Shown piece by piece: positions 25,309 through 34,391 of a stretch of DNA of 64,000 nt. A model generated the notes under the pieces. That model had not been told where the DNA came from, did not search any database, and saw only the letters and a program-made list of their open reading frames with translations. The position numbers and the translations under genes are program-made. Position 1 is the first letter of the stretch. Every line of letters begins with the position of its first letter. This DNA comes from Bacillus sp. A301a_S52. GTDB taxonomy: Bacteria > Bacillota > Bacilli > Bacillales > Salisediminibacteriaceae. The stretch covers positions 3,600,001-3,664,000 of the forward strand of contig JABXYP010000001.1 of the NCBI GenBank assembly GCA_024701455.1, read 5' to 3'.

Positions 25309-25401
25309 AATGAAGACTGTGACCTTCACTTCAGACGGACGCTTTCCCGAGGGCTTGTCTTCAGGGAGTCGCCGTCTTACGTTCCGATCACTTTTTTCAT
25401 C
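25309..25401. repeat. Dispersed intergenic repeat, family 2, copy c (short)
   Basis: GAAGACTGTGACCTTCACTT, CAGACGGACGCTTTCCCGAG, TTCAGGGAGTCGCCGTCTTA and CGTTCCGATCACTTTTTTCA. The 24839-26013 gap also holds the Fnr-like site, a frameshifted small gene and a family 1 copy. Nothing else is recognised. Confidence 0.7.
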
Positions 25402-25547
25402 TGCATTTTTTTTTAGTGAGGATGAATGAAAAATGACAAGGTATAGTTGGTTGGTTTCATACTTGTTTTTATGTAATTATTGCAATAAATTGTCATATGT
25501 TATCGTATACACATAGTAAAAAATAACAGAGAAAGGATGTTGACATC

Positions 25548-25726
25548 TTGATAAGAGATTCAATTTCGTCGGTTTTTCTCTATGGATTAATATTTGCAAT
25601 TAGCACAGTAATGGATCATTCTTATTTTTTGATTTTGAAATTAACGCACTGATGACTATATTTTTAGGTGTATTAGCTTTTATATTCTCTTCCATGGCAG
25701 CTTTAATTATCAAGAAATTCAATTAG
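25548..25726 (+). pseudogene. Small membrane protein gene broken by a one-base frameshift
   Basis: After AAAGGATG a TTG start opens 35 codons (IRDSISSVFLYGLIFAISTV, one membrane helix) and stops at TGA. Adding one T to the six-T run at 25625-25630 restores a frame of 59 residues, with a second helix (MTIFLGVLAFIFSSMAALII) and a basic end KKFN. Both halves look like one two-helix membrane protein. The break is either real decay or a homopolymer sequencing error. The family is not recognised. Confidence 0.5.
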
Positions 25727-25755
25727 GTTTTAAGAACCATACACATGTTTTTTTA

Positions 25756-25869
25756 AATAAAACTAACCCCTTCCGTCAGGACACTAGCATCCGTTATCTC
25801 CCGACTAAATAGCTTTAGCTCTGCTCTCTATTTTGAGCCGGAGTTTTATAGACGCTTATCTGTGATAAA
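25756..25869. repeat. Dispersed intergenic repeat, family 1, copy without first hairpin
   Basis: AATAAAACTAACCCCTTCCG, AGGACACTAGCATCCGTTAT, CTCTATTTTGAGCCGGAGTT and GACGCTTATCTGTGATAAA. Same orientation as the copy at 7019 and likewise missing the AGTGGGAG hairpin. Confidence 0.75.
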
Positions 25870-25962
25870 ACAAATTTACAAAGGAGTGGTTTGGTCTAAG
25901 TAACAACAATGCCTTGTCCTTATAATTCATGCACAACCGCTCTTGAAACAGGTCGAGAATAC

Positions 25963-26009
25963 AAAAAACCTGTACCACCAGCTAGTTAACGGCTGATTGT
26001 ACAGGTTTA
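25963..26009 (-). terminator. Terminator of ilvD
   Basis: On the minus strand AAACCTGTAC ... GTACAGGTTTTTT, with a second small hairpin in the loop (AGCCGTTAACTAGCT). It begins 5 bases past the ilvD stop. Confidence 0.88.
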
Positions 26010-26013
26010 TAAG

Positions 26014-27708
26014 CTATTCTAAATCTGCGTCTGTTACGGCACCTTTCGCCGATGACGAGACAAGTTTGGCATATTTCGCCAATACACCATTTTTATATTT
26101 CAGTTCTGGCTTTTTCCACTCACTTTTACGTTTAGCTAGTTCTTCTTCAGTGACATGCATATTGATTTCCTGAGTGTCACTGTCAATCGTCACTTTATCA
26201 CCATTTTTCAATAGGCCGATCGGTCCCCCTGCTGCTGCCTCAGGAGCAATATGACCGATTACAAAACCATGAGAGCCGCCAGAAAAGCGGCCATCTGTCA
26301 TTAGTGCCACTTTCCCATTTAGTCCTCGACCAACAATCATGGCGGTTATAGAAAGCATCTCCGGCATGCCTGGTCCACCTTTTGGTCCCACATACCTAAC
26401 GACGAGAACATCACCTTCAACAATTTCACCAGCTTCAATCGCTACAGTGGCTTCTGCTTCACTATCGTACACTTTGGCAACACCTTCAAAGCGGCTAATT
26501 TTCTGTCCGGACATTTTAGCCACTCCTCCTTCAGGTGCGAGATTACCTCGCAAAACGACGAGAGGGCCTGTCTTTTTAATTGGTTCACTGAACGGCATGA
26601 TGACTTTTTGACCATCTTTTAAAGAAGGTGCCTCAGCCAAATTCTCTGCCACTGTCTTCCCTGTGACAGTCAGACAATCGCCGTGTAAGAGCCCCTCTTC
26701 AAGTAGTAATTTCATGACAGCTGGCACACCACCAACCTCATACAAATCTTGCATGACATATTTCCCACTTGGCTTTAAGTCAGCAAGATGCGGTACTTTT
26801 TCACGGATTTTTTCGAAGTCATCAAGTGTTAAATCGACTCCTGCCGAATGAGAAATCGCCAATAAATGTAAAAATGCATTCGTTGAACCACCGAGAGCCA
26901 TGACAACGGTTATGGCATTTTCAAAGGCATTTTTCGTCATAATATCACGTGGATAAATATCATTTTCTAGCAATTTAACAACGAGTTCACCTGCTTGTCG
27001 GCACTCCTGTGCTTTGTAATCATCAACTGCAGGTGTGGAGGAAGAGCCTGGAATACTCATACCAAGGGCTTCTACTGCAGCAGCCATCGTATTAGCTGTA
27101 TACATACCACCACAAGCTCCCGGCCCTGGACACGCACTACACTCCACTTTATGAAGTTGCTCATCATTAATTGTTCCCTGTTGATGTTGTCCAACCGCTT
27201 CAAAAGAGGACACAATATCAATATCTTCATTATTTAGTCGACCAGGTTTTATCGTCCCGCCATACACATAGACAGATGGCACATTAAATCGGCCCATGGA
27301 AATAAGGCATCCTGGAGTGGTTTTATCGCACCCACCAATGGCAACAATGCCATCTAACCGTTCGGCACCTACCACTGTTTCAATGGAATCAGCAATGACT
27401 TCCCGACTCGGTAGCGAATAATTCATTCCTTCATGCCCCATAGCAATCCCATCCGCAACAGTAATGGTATTAAAAATCATCGGGGCGCCTCCGCCACTTT
27501 CAGCTCCACTCTTCGCCTCTCTTGCTAAATCATCAATATGTATATTACAAGGCGTCACTTCACTCCAAGTACTTGCAATACCTATCATCGGCTTTTTGAA
27601 ATCTTCGTCTGTAAACCCGATCGCACGCAACATGGCGCGATTAGGCACTCTGTTTACGCCTTCACTTATGTCTATACTGCGAATCCGTAAATCCTTTTTC
27701 TCTTCCAT
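26014..27708 (-). CDS. ilvD: Dihydroxy-acid dehydratase
   Basis: Iron-sulfur enzyme that dehydrates dihydroxy acids to 2-keto acids in valine, leucine and isoleucine synthesis. The 564-residue product has the cluster cysteines in [26 protein letters not shown] and [18 protein letters not shown], plus [13 protein letters not shown]. The C-terminal part has [27 protein letters not shown] lies 9 bases before the ATG. It stands apart from any other ilv gene, with a CodY-like box about 105 bases upstream. Confidence 0.96.
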   Translation of the reverse strand: MEEKKDLRIRSIDISEGVNRVPNRAMLRAIGFTDEDFKKPMIGIASTWSEVTPCNIHIDDLAREAKSGAESGGGAPMIFNTITVADGIAMGHEGMNYSLPSREVIADSIETVVGAERLDGIVAIGGCDKTTPGCLISMGRFNVPSVYVYGGTIKPGRLNNEDIDIVSSFEAVGQHQQGTINDEQLHKVECSACPGPGACGGMYTANTMAAAVEALGMSIPGSSSTPAVDDYKAQECRQAGELVVKLLENDIYPRDIMTKNAFENAITVVMALGGSTNAFLHLLAISHSAGVDLTLDDFEKIREKVPHLADLKPSGKYVMQDLYEVGGVPAVMKLLLEEGLLHGDCLTVTGKTVAENLAEAPSLKDGQKVIMPFSEPIKKTGPLVVLRGNLAPEGGVAKMSGQKISRFEGVAKVYDSEAEATVAIEAGEIVEGDVLVVRYVGPKGGPGMPEMLSITAMIVGRGLNGKVALMTDGRFSGGSHGFVIGHIAPEAAAGGPIGLLKNGDKVTIDSDTQEINMHVTEEELAKRKSEWKKPELKYKNGVLAKYAKLVSSSAKGAVTDADLE

Positions 27709-27814
27709 TCTATATTCATCCTTTCTGCCTTCCTCAGGTTACCGTGATGTTTTCTGACATACAATACGTCAACTTATCCTTTATCATACGCCATTTTAAC
27801 GCATCAACGCAATG

Positions 27815-27829
27815 AGTTTTCTGAAAACA
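27815..27829 (-). promoter_or_regulatory. CodY-like box upstream of ilvD
   Basis: AGTTTTCTGAAAACA matches the CodY consensus AATTTTCWGAAAATT in 12 of 15 positions and is a near-palindrome. A second, weaker TTTTCTGACTGAATTTT lies 10 bases further upstream. CodY represses branched-chain amino acid genes in Bacillus, which fits ilvD. Confidence 0.6.
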
Positions 27830-27957
27830 TTTTGTTTTCTGACTGAATTTTATTCCCTTTGTTGTTATTAGGAACCTCTAATTCACAAAGAAGTGTTTAA
27901 AGATTAGCTTTCCCACCCTATTAAAAATAATTTATTAACCCATTTTACTATACCCTT

Positions 27958-28770
27958 TTAAGAAATAAATAAGATTAAACTAACAGCCATGACTCCCATG
28001 CCAGTCATTAATCCATATATTGAAATGTGTGTTTCATCATATTTCTTTGCGGCTGGCAGTAACTCATCTAATGAAATAAATATCATAATACCTGCAACTG
28101 CTGCAAAGATGAGACCAAACACGATATCACTTAAATACGGCATAAGTATAAAATAAACAGCTAGTGCTCCAAGTGGTTCTGCTAATCCGGATAAAAAGGA
28201 TAACTTTAGAGCCTTCTTTTTATCGCCCGTAGCATAATAAATGGGTACAGAAATAGCGACCCCTTCTGGAATGTTATGAATAGCCACCGCAACAGCCAAC
28301 GCGATTCCTAAAGACGGCTCCTGTAAAGCGGCCATAAATGTCGCCATCCCTTCTGGAAAATTGTGAATTGCAATTGCTATAGCGGTGAAAGAGCCCATTT
28401 TTAATAATTCATTATCTTTTTCTCCTCGCTTAAAGCGATACATATCCTCCACTCTTTTTACATTGTGGGGATTACCAGGCTCCGGAATAAGCTGGTCAAT
28501 GATAGCAATCATCAACATACCACTGAAAAATGCTGCTATAGTAGCCCAATTACCTGATATAGTTCCTAGTTCATTCACGAGCAGAATTTTTGCCTTAACA
28601 AAAATATCGACCATTGCTAAGTAGATCATGACCCCTGCTGAAAATCCAAGAGCAAATGATAAAAACTTTGTATTCGTTCGAGAAGTGAAGAAAGCGAGCA
28701 AACTCCCAATACCTGTTGCCGCTCCAGCTATCAATGTCATATTAAATGCGAACACGATATTTTCCGTCAT
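27958..28770 (-). CDS. zupT: ZIP-family metal transporter (ZupT-like)
   Basis: Membrane transporter for divalent metal ions, mostly zinc. The 270-residue protein has about eight hydrophobic segments. The two metal-site motifs are AIAIHNFPEGMATF and AVAIHNIPEGVAIS, and DELLPAAKKYDETH lies near the end. The open frame extends 46 codons upstream, but GGAGGA lies 6 bases before the ATG at 28768-28770 and the protein then begins at the first helix. Length agrees with bacterial ZupT (about 260-270). Confidence 0.9.
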   Translation of the reverse strand: MTENIVFAFNMTLIAGAATGIGSLLAFFTSRTNTKFLSFALGFSAGVMIYLAMVDIFVKAKILLVNELGTISGNWATIAAFFSGMLMIAIIDQLIPEPGNPHNVKRVEDMYRFKRGEKDNELLKMGSFTAIAIAIHNFPEGMATFMAALQEPSLGIALAVAVAIHNIPEGVAISVPIYYATGDKKKALKLSFLSGLAEPLGALAVYFILMPYLSDIVFGLIFAAVAGIMIFISLDELLPAAKKYDETHISIYGLMTGMGVMAVSLILFIS

Positions 28771-28942
28771 GACCATTCCTCCATCGCTATAACACACGTC
28801 TTGTATATCGTATGCTTGTCTCACATTGATATTTCCAAAAAACTTCTCTAGGCGTGGAGTTTCATAGAAAAATATGACACAATAGTAGGCATGAGACAAA
28901 AACCGCAACTAAACACGCGTCACTGCAAAGGAGGAAAAGAAA

Positions 28943-30307
28943 ATGACACAGGATGTCTATACTTATTTACAGGATAACCGAGACAACTTACTTAAAAAAT
29001 TAGAGGAATTCCTTTCTATTCCGAGTATTAGCACTGATCGTACATACAAAAAAGATGTTTTACAGGCAGGTCATTTCGTGGCTGATTATTTAAAAGATAT
29101 CGGCTTTAAACAAGTGGAAATTAAAGAGACTGGTGGGCACCCGCTCGTTTATGGTGAATGGCTGGAAGCAGAAGGAGCACCAACTGTCTTATTTTACGGA
29201 CATTACGACGTTCAACCTGCTGATCCTTATGAATTATGGGATAGCGACCCTTTCTCGCCGGAGGTTCGAGATGACAAACTTTTTGCTCGTGGAGCCAGTG
29301 ATGATAAAGGGCAAGTTTTTATGCATCTTGCTGTGTTCGAAGCATTTATGAGAACGGAAGGAAAATTACCGATTAACGTAAAAGTAATCATTGAAGGAGA
29401 AGAGGAAATCGGCAGCGAGAACCTTTATTCTTTTTTAGAAACTAACCAAGCCATGCTTGCAGCAGACTTTGCTCTCATTTCTGATTCTGGCATGGTAGAA
29501 AAAGGGCAGCCTACAATGCTTTATGGTTTAAAAGGCTTTACAGGGTTAGAAGTAACCGTGAATGGGCCTAATCGTGACCTCCATTCAGGCTTATACGGGG
29601 GAGCAGTTAAAAATCCCGTCATGGCATTAAGCCACCTTATTGCTTCTTTAAAGCATGAAAACGAGAAGGTGGCTGTGGCTGGCTTTTATGATGATATAGA
29701 GGCTTTAACAGAAGAAGAACGTCAATTAATGAATGAAGCACCGATAGAAGATTACGTCAAAACGACCGGTGTCCCTACGACGGTACCAGAAGAGGGGTAT
29801 ACGGTAAATGAACATATTATGGCACGCCCTACTTTAGAAATAAATGGCATGTATGGTGGCTACCAAGGGGAAGGCACTAAAACCATTATTCCATCCTCAG
29901 CTACTGCTAAAATTACATGCCGATTAGTACCGGGCCAAGATCCCAGTGTTATTCAAGATCTCATTATCCAGCACCTTAAAGCACGAGCACCGAAAGGAGT
30001 TACGCTTGATGTTAAACCCGAACCACTATCCGCAAAAGCTTATAAAGTTGATCCAGATCACCCACTCATTCAAAAAGCGGCTGATAGTTTAGCAAAGGCC
30101 TTTAATAAAGAGACTGTTTTTGTTCGCCTCGGTGGCTCTATTCCTGTCGTTGAACAACTTGACCAATTATTTAAAATTCCAGTTGTCTTACTTGGCTTTG
30201 GCACACCCGAGGATAACCTTCATTCCCCAAATGAAAGCTTTCCTCTTGACCACTATGATAAAGGGCTTGACGTGCTCGTTAATTTTTACAACGAAGTAGC
30301 TCATTGA
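28943..30307 (+). CDS. M20-family dipeptidase (CNDP-like)
   Basis: Cytoplasmic zinc peptidase of 454 residues. Visible motifs are the first metal His/Asp in LFYGHYDVQP, the bridging Asp in RGASDDKGQV and the catalytic pair in IIEGEEEIGSENL. The dimerisation-domain stretch is NRDLHSGLYGGAVKNP, and the last ligand lies in EDNLHSPNESF. Length and the HSGxYGG motif place it with carnosinase-type dipeptidases rather than ArgE or DapE. AAAGGAGG precedes the ATG. It is divergent from zupT and stands alone. Confidence 0.9.
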   Translation: MTQDVYTYLQDNRDNLLKKLEEFLSIPSISTDRTYKKDVLQAGHFVADYLKDIGFKQVEIKETGGHPLVYGEWLEAEGAPTVLFYGHYDVQPADPYELWDSDPFSPEVRDDKLFARGASDDKGQVFMHLAVFEAFMRTEGKLPINVKVIIEGEEEIGSENLYSFLETNQAMLAADFALISDSGMVEKGQPTMLYGLKGFTGLEVTVNGPNRDLHSGLYGGAVKNPVMALSHLIASLKHENEKVAVAGFYDDIEALTEEERQLMNEAPIEDYVKTTGVPTTVPEEGYTVNEHIMARPTLEINGMYGGYQGEGTKTIIPSSATAKITCRLVPGQDPSVIQDLIIQHLKARAPKGVTLDVKPEPLSAKAYKVDPDHPLIQKAADSLAKAFNKETVFVRLGGSIPVVEQLDQLFKIPVVLLGFGTPEDNLHSPNESFPLDHYDKGLDVLVNFYNEVAH

Positions 30308-30325
30308 TATAAATCATTTAACGAT

Positions 30326-30358
30326 TAAGTGCCTAAGACTCTGGAGTCTTAGGCACTT
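30326..30358. terminator. Hairpin between convergent dipeptidase and transporter genes
   Basis: AAGTGCCTAAGACTC tgga GTCTTAGGCACTT, a stem of about 14 bp. T-rich bases follow on the plus strand (GTTATCGTTATTT), so it most likely ends the dipeptidase transcript and may serve both. Confidence 0.7.
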
Positions 30359-30369
30359 GTTATCGTTAT

Positions 30370-31701
30370 TTAGAAAAGAATCGGGATAAGTAAGCCAGCT
30401 ATTAATAGTATAATAGCACCACCTAGTCGTGAAGCAATTTGAGCAAATGGCATGAGTTGCATTCGCTTTGCTGCTGACAAAACTGCCACGTCCCCAGTTC
30501 CCCCCATATTCGCCATACACAGACCTGCTGTAATGGCCGATTCGATTGGATAAAAGCCTACTAGCTTACCAATTAATCCTGCCCCTATTATGGCCCCCAT
30601 TACAACCGAAAACACAATGAGAATATATTGTAGGCTCAGTGCACTAAGGACAGCGTTAAGGTCTGTATAAGCTACCCCTATACCAAACAGTAGTGCAAGA
30701 GTGAACGCTTTTGCTACAAACTGATACCATTGATTAGCCCCTTCTACTACAATATCAGGGATAACGTTAATAATTTTCGCAACAGCTACAAGGATAATCA
30801 TAAGAGCGTAAGGATGTAACGGCAAGAAACCACCAAGAATGTGGCCTGCAACAAAGAATAATAATGCTGCCACAAGTCCAGCTCCCATTTTCTGAACATC
30901 TAACTGTGTCTTCTTATTTTCAACTTTAAACCCTTTAATAAGCTGACCATTTCCAGAAAGTGATGGGAACTTCTCACCTAGTTTACTTAACAAGCTCGCA
31001 AGTATAATCGCAAAAACATTTCCTAAAGCAAGCGCTGGAACTAATACTGAAATAAAATAACTAGCTGGTTGTCCCATAAATTCAGAGTATACTTGTGCCA
31101 TCGGAACTGCTCCAGCCCCCATGCCGCCTCCCATAATCGGAAGAGTAATGACGAGAACAGCGTCTTGGAGAGTAAATCCAATAAGAGAACCAATTAGAGC
31201 AGCTAGCAGAGACGCCCCAAGTACAGCCCCCATGATAGGAGCAAAATAACGAACCCCTACTTTTACTAATACCTTTGAATTCATACCGAGAATACTTCCC
31301 GTTATTAACGCAGCAATATAAAAATCTAGAAATCCTCCGGTTGTCATAAACCCTTCTACTGATTCAACCACAGCAGTTGGTAATATCCCACTGTATACCA
31401 TGTAAGCGGAACCAAAAATAGCGACAATGGCTCCACCTCCTAAATAACTCTTGATAATCGGGGTTCTGTCTCCTACCCAGCCAAAAAATTCACCAAGAAT
31501 GATCATTACGAGAAGACTTCCTATCATACCTTCAGGAAGGTATCCCGTGTAAACACTTATAAGTGTTAAGATAAAGAACACACTAAACCAGCCCACTGGG
31601 ATATTAAATATTTTTATTTTCTCTCGCGAATCTATGTCTAGCTTTAAAACGGAGTTTCTTTTCGTTTCGTTCATGAAAATCTTTTTAGCAGCTTCAACCA
31701 T
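30370..31701 (-). CDS. maeN: 2-hydroxycarboxylate transporter family protein (malate, MaeN/CimH-like)
   Basis: Sodium- or proton-coupled carrier of malate or citrate. The 443-residue product has about eleven hydrophobic segments and the two GGxG re-entrant loops of the family (IMGGGMGAGAVPMAQVYSE and ANMGGTGDVAVLSAAKRM). AAGGAGG lies 8 bases before the ATG. Directly downstream of the malic enzyme and next to a citrate/malate-type two-component system, it most likely imports malate; citrate cannot be excluded. Confidence 0.88.
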   Translation of the reverse strand: MVEAAKKIFMNETKRNSVLKLDIDSREKIKIFNIPVGWFSVFFILTLISVYTGYLPEGMIGSLLVMIILGEFFGWVGDRTPIIKSYLGGGAIVAIFGSAYMVYSGILPTAVVESVEGFMTTGGFLDFYIAALITGSILGMNSKVLVKVGVRYFAPIMGAVLGASLLAALIGSLIGFTLQDAVLVITLPIMGGGMGAGAVPMAQVYSEFMGQPASYFISVLVPALALGNVFAIILASLLSKLGEKFPSLSGNGQLIKGFKVENKKTQLDVQKMGAGLVAALLFFVAGHILGGFLPLHPYALMIILVAVAKIINVIPDIVVEGANQWYQFVAKAFTLALLFGIGVAYTDLNAVLSALSLQYILIVFSVVMGAIIGAGLIGKLVGFYPIESAITAGLCMANMGGTGDVAVLSAAKRMQLMPFAQIASRLGGAIILLIAGLLIPILF

Positions 31702-31773
31702 GAATGATTCCTCCTTAATACACTATTGTCGTCTTCTGACTTCCTGTCTTTAAGAATGTTCCCTTGAAATAGC

Positions 31774-32940
31774 TCATGAGTATTTTGCTGCTCGTTCTAC
31801 TGCATTCGCAACAGTAAACGGGATCAGCTTGTTTAAAGCATCAGGAATAATGTAATTAGGATTCAACTCTTCTTCTGTCACCATTTCCGCAATGGCCCAA
31901 GCTGCTGAAATTTTCATCTCAACGGTAATGTCTGAAGCACCGGCATTCAGTGCTCCGCGAAAAATACCTGGAAACACTAATAAATTATTGACTTGATTTG
32001 GGTAATCTGAACGTCCAGTTGCTACTACAGCAGCACCAGCCCTTAATGCTTCTTCCGGCTCGATTTCAGGGGTAGGATTCGCTAATGCAAAGATAATAGG
32101 GTTACTTCCCATTCTTTTCACCTGCTCGCCATTGAGAGCACCAGGACCTGAAACACCAATGAAGACATCAGCATCATCAATAACATCATCCAATGTACCT
32201 TTTATTTTCTGCAAATTCGTTTGCTTAGCCATTTCATGTTGACTGCTGTTCAACCATGACTCTCCTTCACAAACAACACCTTCCAAACTAACTAAAGAGA
32301 TATTGATAAATCCGGCTTCCAATAAAAGTTTGGCAATGGACACCCCTGCTGCTCCAGCGCCATTTATAACGATCTTGCATTCTTCTTTAGAATTTTCTGT
32401 CAATTTCAAAGCATTAATTAACGCTGCCAAAACGACAATCGCAGTACCGTGCTGATCATCATGAAAGACTGGAATATTTAACTCATCTTTTAATCTCTTT
32501 TCAATCTCAAAACAACGTGGAGCCGATATATCCTCAAGGTTAATGCCTGCAAAAGATGGTTCTAGTGATTTGATGATAGTAATAATGTCTTCTGTATCTT
32601 GATTATCTAAACAGATAGGAAATGCATCTAGATTAGCAAACTTTTTAAAGAGCATGCATTTCCCTTCCATGACAGGCATAGCTGCTTTCGGCCCAATATT
32701 CCCTAAACCTAATACAGCCGACCCATCGGTAATGACCCCAATCATATTACCTCTGGCTGTCAGCTCATTCACATCATTAGGATTCTCTACAATCGCCTGG
32801 CAAACATCACCCACCCCTGGTGTGTAAACCAGACTTAAATCATCGGTTGTATCAATTTCCATTTTACTTTCCATACTAATTTTCCCCTTTAGCTTACGGT
32901 GAAGAAGCATTGCTTCATCTGTCAAATTTCCTATTGCCAT
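31774..32940 (-). CDS. Malic enzyme (malate to pyruvate)
   Basis: Oxidative decarboxylation of malate to pyruvate with NAD or NADP. The 388-residue protein has the malic N-domain (LSLVYTPGVGDVCQAIVENP, GSAVLGLGNIGPKAAMPVME) with the catalytic Lys in MEGKCMLFKKFANLD. The metal-binding FHDDQHGTAIVVLAAL and NAD-binding VINGAGAAGVSIAKLLLEAG follow. AGGGGG lies 7 bases before the ATG at 32938-32940; the frame opens 11 codons upstream across the cre site. The short form (about 390) resembles MalS/YtsJ-type bacterial enzymes. Co-linear with the transporter. Confidence 0.93.
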   Translation of the reverse strand: MAIGNLTDEAMLLHRKLKGKISMESKMEIDTTDDLSLVYTPGVGDVCQAIVENPNDVNELTARGNMIGVITDGSAVLGLGNIGPKAAMPVMEGKCMLFKKFANLDAFPICLDNQDTEDIITIIKSLEPSFAGINLEDISAPRCFEIEKRLKDELNIPVFHDDQHGTAIVVLAALINALKLTENSKEECKIVINGAGAAGVSIAKLLLEAGFINISLVSLEGVVCEGESWLNSSQHEMAKQTNLQKIKGTLDDVIDDADVFIGVSGPGALNGEQVKRMGSNPIIFALANPTPEIEPEEALRAGAAVVATGRSDYPNQVNNLLVFPGIFRGALNAGASDITVEMKISAAWAIAEMVTEEELNPNYIIPDALNKLIPFTVANAVERAAKYS

Positions 32941-32958
32941 GTTAAAACCCCCTAGTTC

Positions 32959-32972
32959 AGAAAACGCTTTCA
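32959..32972 (-). promoter_or_regulatory. cre site (CcpA) before the malic enzyme gene
   Basis: TGAAAGCGTTTTCT fits the consensus TGWAARCGYTWNCW at every position. It lies 18 bases upstream of the ATG, so CcpA bound there would block initiation or elongation; carbon catabolite repression of malate use is inferred. Confidence 0.8.
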
Positions 32973-33103
32973 AATATCTTGATAGTGTTATCTTAATAAA
33001 CTCACTAAAAATAGAACATGTTATGTTAATTAAAAAAGGTTTTGTAAATAAAAAAAGCAGGCTGTGCCAAAAGTCTTCTCAACAAAAAAGCTAAGTATAT
33101 AAC

Positions 33104-33234
33104 GGGGGATTTTATCACTTCAGTTGGACGCTTTCCGCGGACAACGCTTTAGCTCCCGAGAGACAAAACACTCTCGGGGATCTTCATCTGTTGCTGTTCT
33201 CGCTGGAGTCGCCACCTTCCGTTCTTCAATCACA
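33104..33234. repeat. Dispersed intergenic repeat, family 2, copy d (long GC-rich form)
   Basis: CACTTCAGTTGGACGCTTTC, GCTTTAGCTCCCGAGAG, CTCTCGGGGATCTTCATCTG and CTCGCTGGAGTCGCCACCTT. Contains the inverted pair CCCGAGAG/CTCTCGGG. A full family 1 copy follows 43 bases later. Together they fill most of the 32973-33611 gap. Confidence 0.7.
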
Positions 33235-33277
33235 CTAGACTATCATTTTTGAAGAAAGGTGTTCTTTTCCATCTTTG

Positions 33278-33438
33278 TTTATCACAGATAAGCGTCCGTA
33301 AAACTCCCGGCTCAAAATAGAGAAGAGAGGTAAATCTATTTAGGTGGGAAATAACGGACGCTAATGTCCTGATTAACTCAACTACCAATCAGTGGGAGAA
33401 GAGCGAAAACTCCCACTGATTGAAGGTTCGTTTTATCT
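33278..33438. repeat. Dispersed intergenic repeat, family 1, full copy (inverted)
   Basis: Reads TTTATCACAGATAAGCGTCC, CGGCTCAAAATAGAGAAGAG, GGACGCTAATGTCCTGAT, then the hairpin CAATCAGTGGGAG...CTCCCACTGATTG, and ends AGGTTCGTTTTATC. It is the most complete copy and shows both stems: the 13-bp CAGTGGGAG hairpin and GCGTCCG/CGGACGC. Confidence 0.8.
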
Positions 33439-33611
33439 GACTATTCATTTAAATGTAGTGCAATATAGGTAAAGATGATTCGTGTGTTACGTCCTATTCG
33501 TCAGAAAACAAATGGAACTTGGGATCGTCTTTTTCTTACAATGCATGTATGGAAACATTAAGGAAAAGTACGAGATAACAGGCTTGTCAAAAAAAGAAAT
33601 GCCTTTATAAA

Positions 33612-33653
33612 AAAGAAAAGAAACCCACGCTTTTTTGAAAATGGTGGGTTTCT
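33612..33653 (-). terminator. Terminator of the two-component system
   Basis: On the minus strand GAAACCCAC ... GTGGGTTTC, then a long T-rich run. It lies about 30 bases past the response regulator stop. Confidence 0.8.
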
Positions 33654-33683
33654 CAATAATCTTAAAGCAGCTTATCAAAATTT

Positions 33684-34391
33684 TTATAAAAATTTTGATA
33701 GACTCTTTTTCTTTTCTTTTTTATACACATACAAATGTGTCGGTCTTCCTACTGGCCCATAGGTCATTTTTTCTCCTAAGACCCCTATTTCCGCCATGAA
33801 CTTTAAGTACTTGCGGACAGATACTCTTGAAATCTCGCTTTTTTCAGCTACCTCTTCTGTTGAAAAGGATGTTTCTCCTATCGAATCAATCACTTCTAAA
33901 ATAATCGTTAATGTAGACGAGGACAAACCTTTTGGTAGCTCATTTTTTATTTGGTCTGTTACTCCAAAAAACTGTTCATCCAAGGCCTTTTGATTCAAAT
34001 GGCCTTGTCCCTCAATCATTTGCTGCTTATCTTTATACCTCAAAAGCGCTTGCTGAAACCGTTCAAAGTCAAACGGCTTTATAATATAATCTACCGCACC
34101 ATGCCTAAGAGCGGTCTGAATAGATTCTACATCAGAAGCAGCAGTTATTAATATAACATCCACTGACCATTTATCTTTTTCTCTAATCTTTTTGAGCAAC
34201 TCCAGCCCACTTTTTCCTGCCATATAAATATCTAATAGAATTAAATCAATTGTGACCGTTTCTAGCTTTTCTATCGCTTCTTCATAAGAGTGCGCCACAG
34301 CCATTAGATTAAAGCCTTCTATTTCTTTTAAATATAATTCATTAAAGTGAGCTACCATTGGATCATCATCTAAAATAAGAACGTTAATCAT
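33684..34391 (-). CDS. malR: Response regulator, CitT/DctR/MalR family
   Basis: Transcription factor of 235 residues. The receiver domain (1-120) has the acidic pair DDDP, the phospho-accepting Asp in DLILLDIYMAGKSGLELL (about residue 54), a Thr/Ser switch (LITAAS) and Lys in DYIIKPFDFERFQQ. The C-terminal half has a winged helix, with FSTEEVAEKSEISRVSVRKY as the recognition part. ATGA overlap with the kinase gene. The CitB-type architecture and the malate genes next to it suggest it activates the transporter and malic enzyme genes. Confidence 0.88.
   Translation of the reverse strand: MINVLILDDDPMVAHFNELYLKEIEGFNLMAVAHSYEEAIEKLETVTIDLILLDIYMAGKSGLELLKKIREKDKWSVDVILITAASDVESIQTALRHGAVDYIIKPFDFERFQQALLRYKDKQQMIEGQGHLNQKALDEQFFGVTDQIKNELPKGLSSSTLTIILEVIDSIGETSFSTEEVAEKSEISRVSVRKYLKFMAEIGVLGEKMTYGPVGRPTHLYVYKKEKKKSLSKFL

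Noticed and set aside
33487-33678. 63-codon minus frame
   Set aside because: It overlaps the terminator of the two-component genes and has no ribosome site or recognisable composition.
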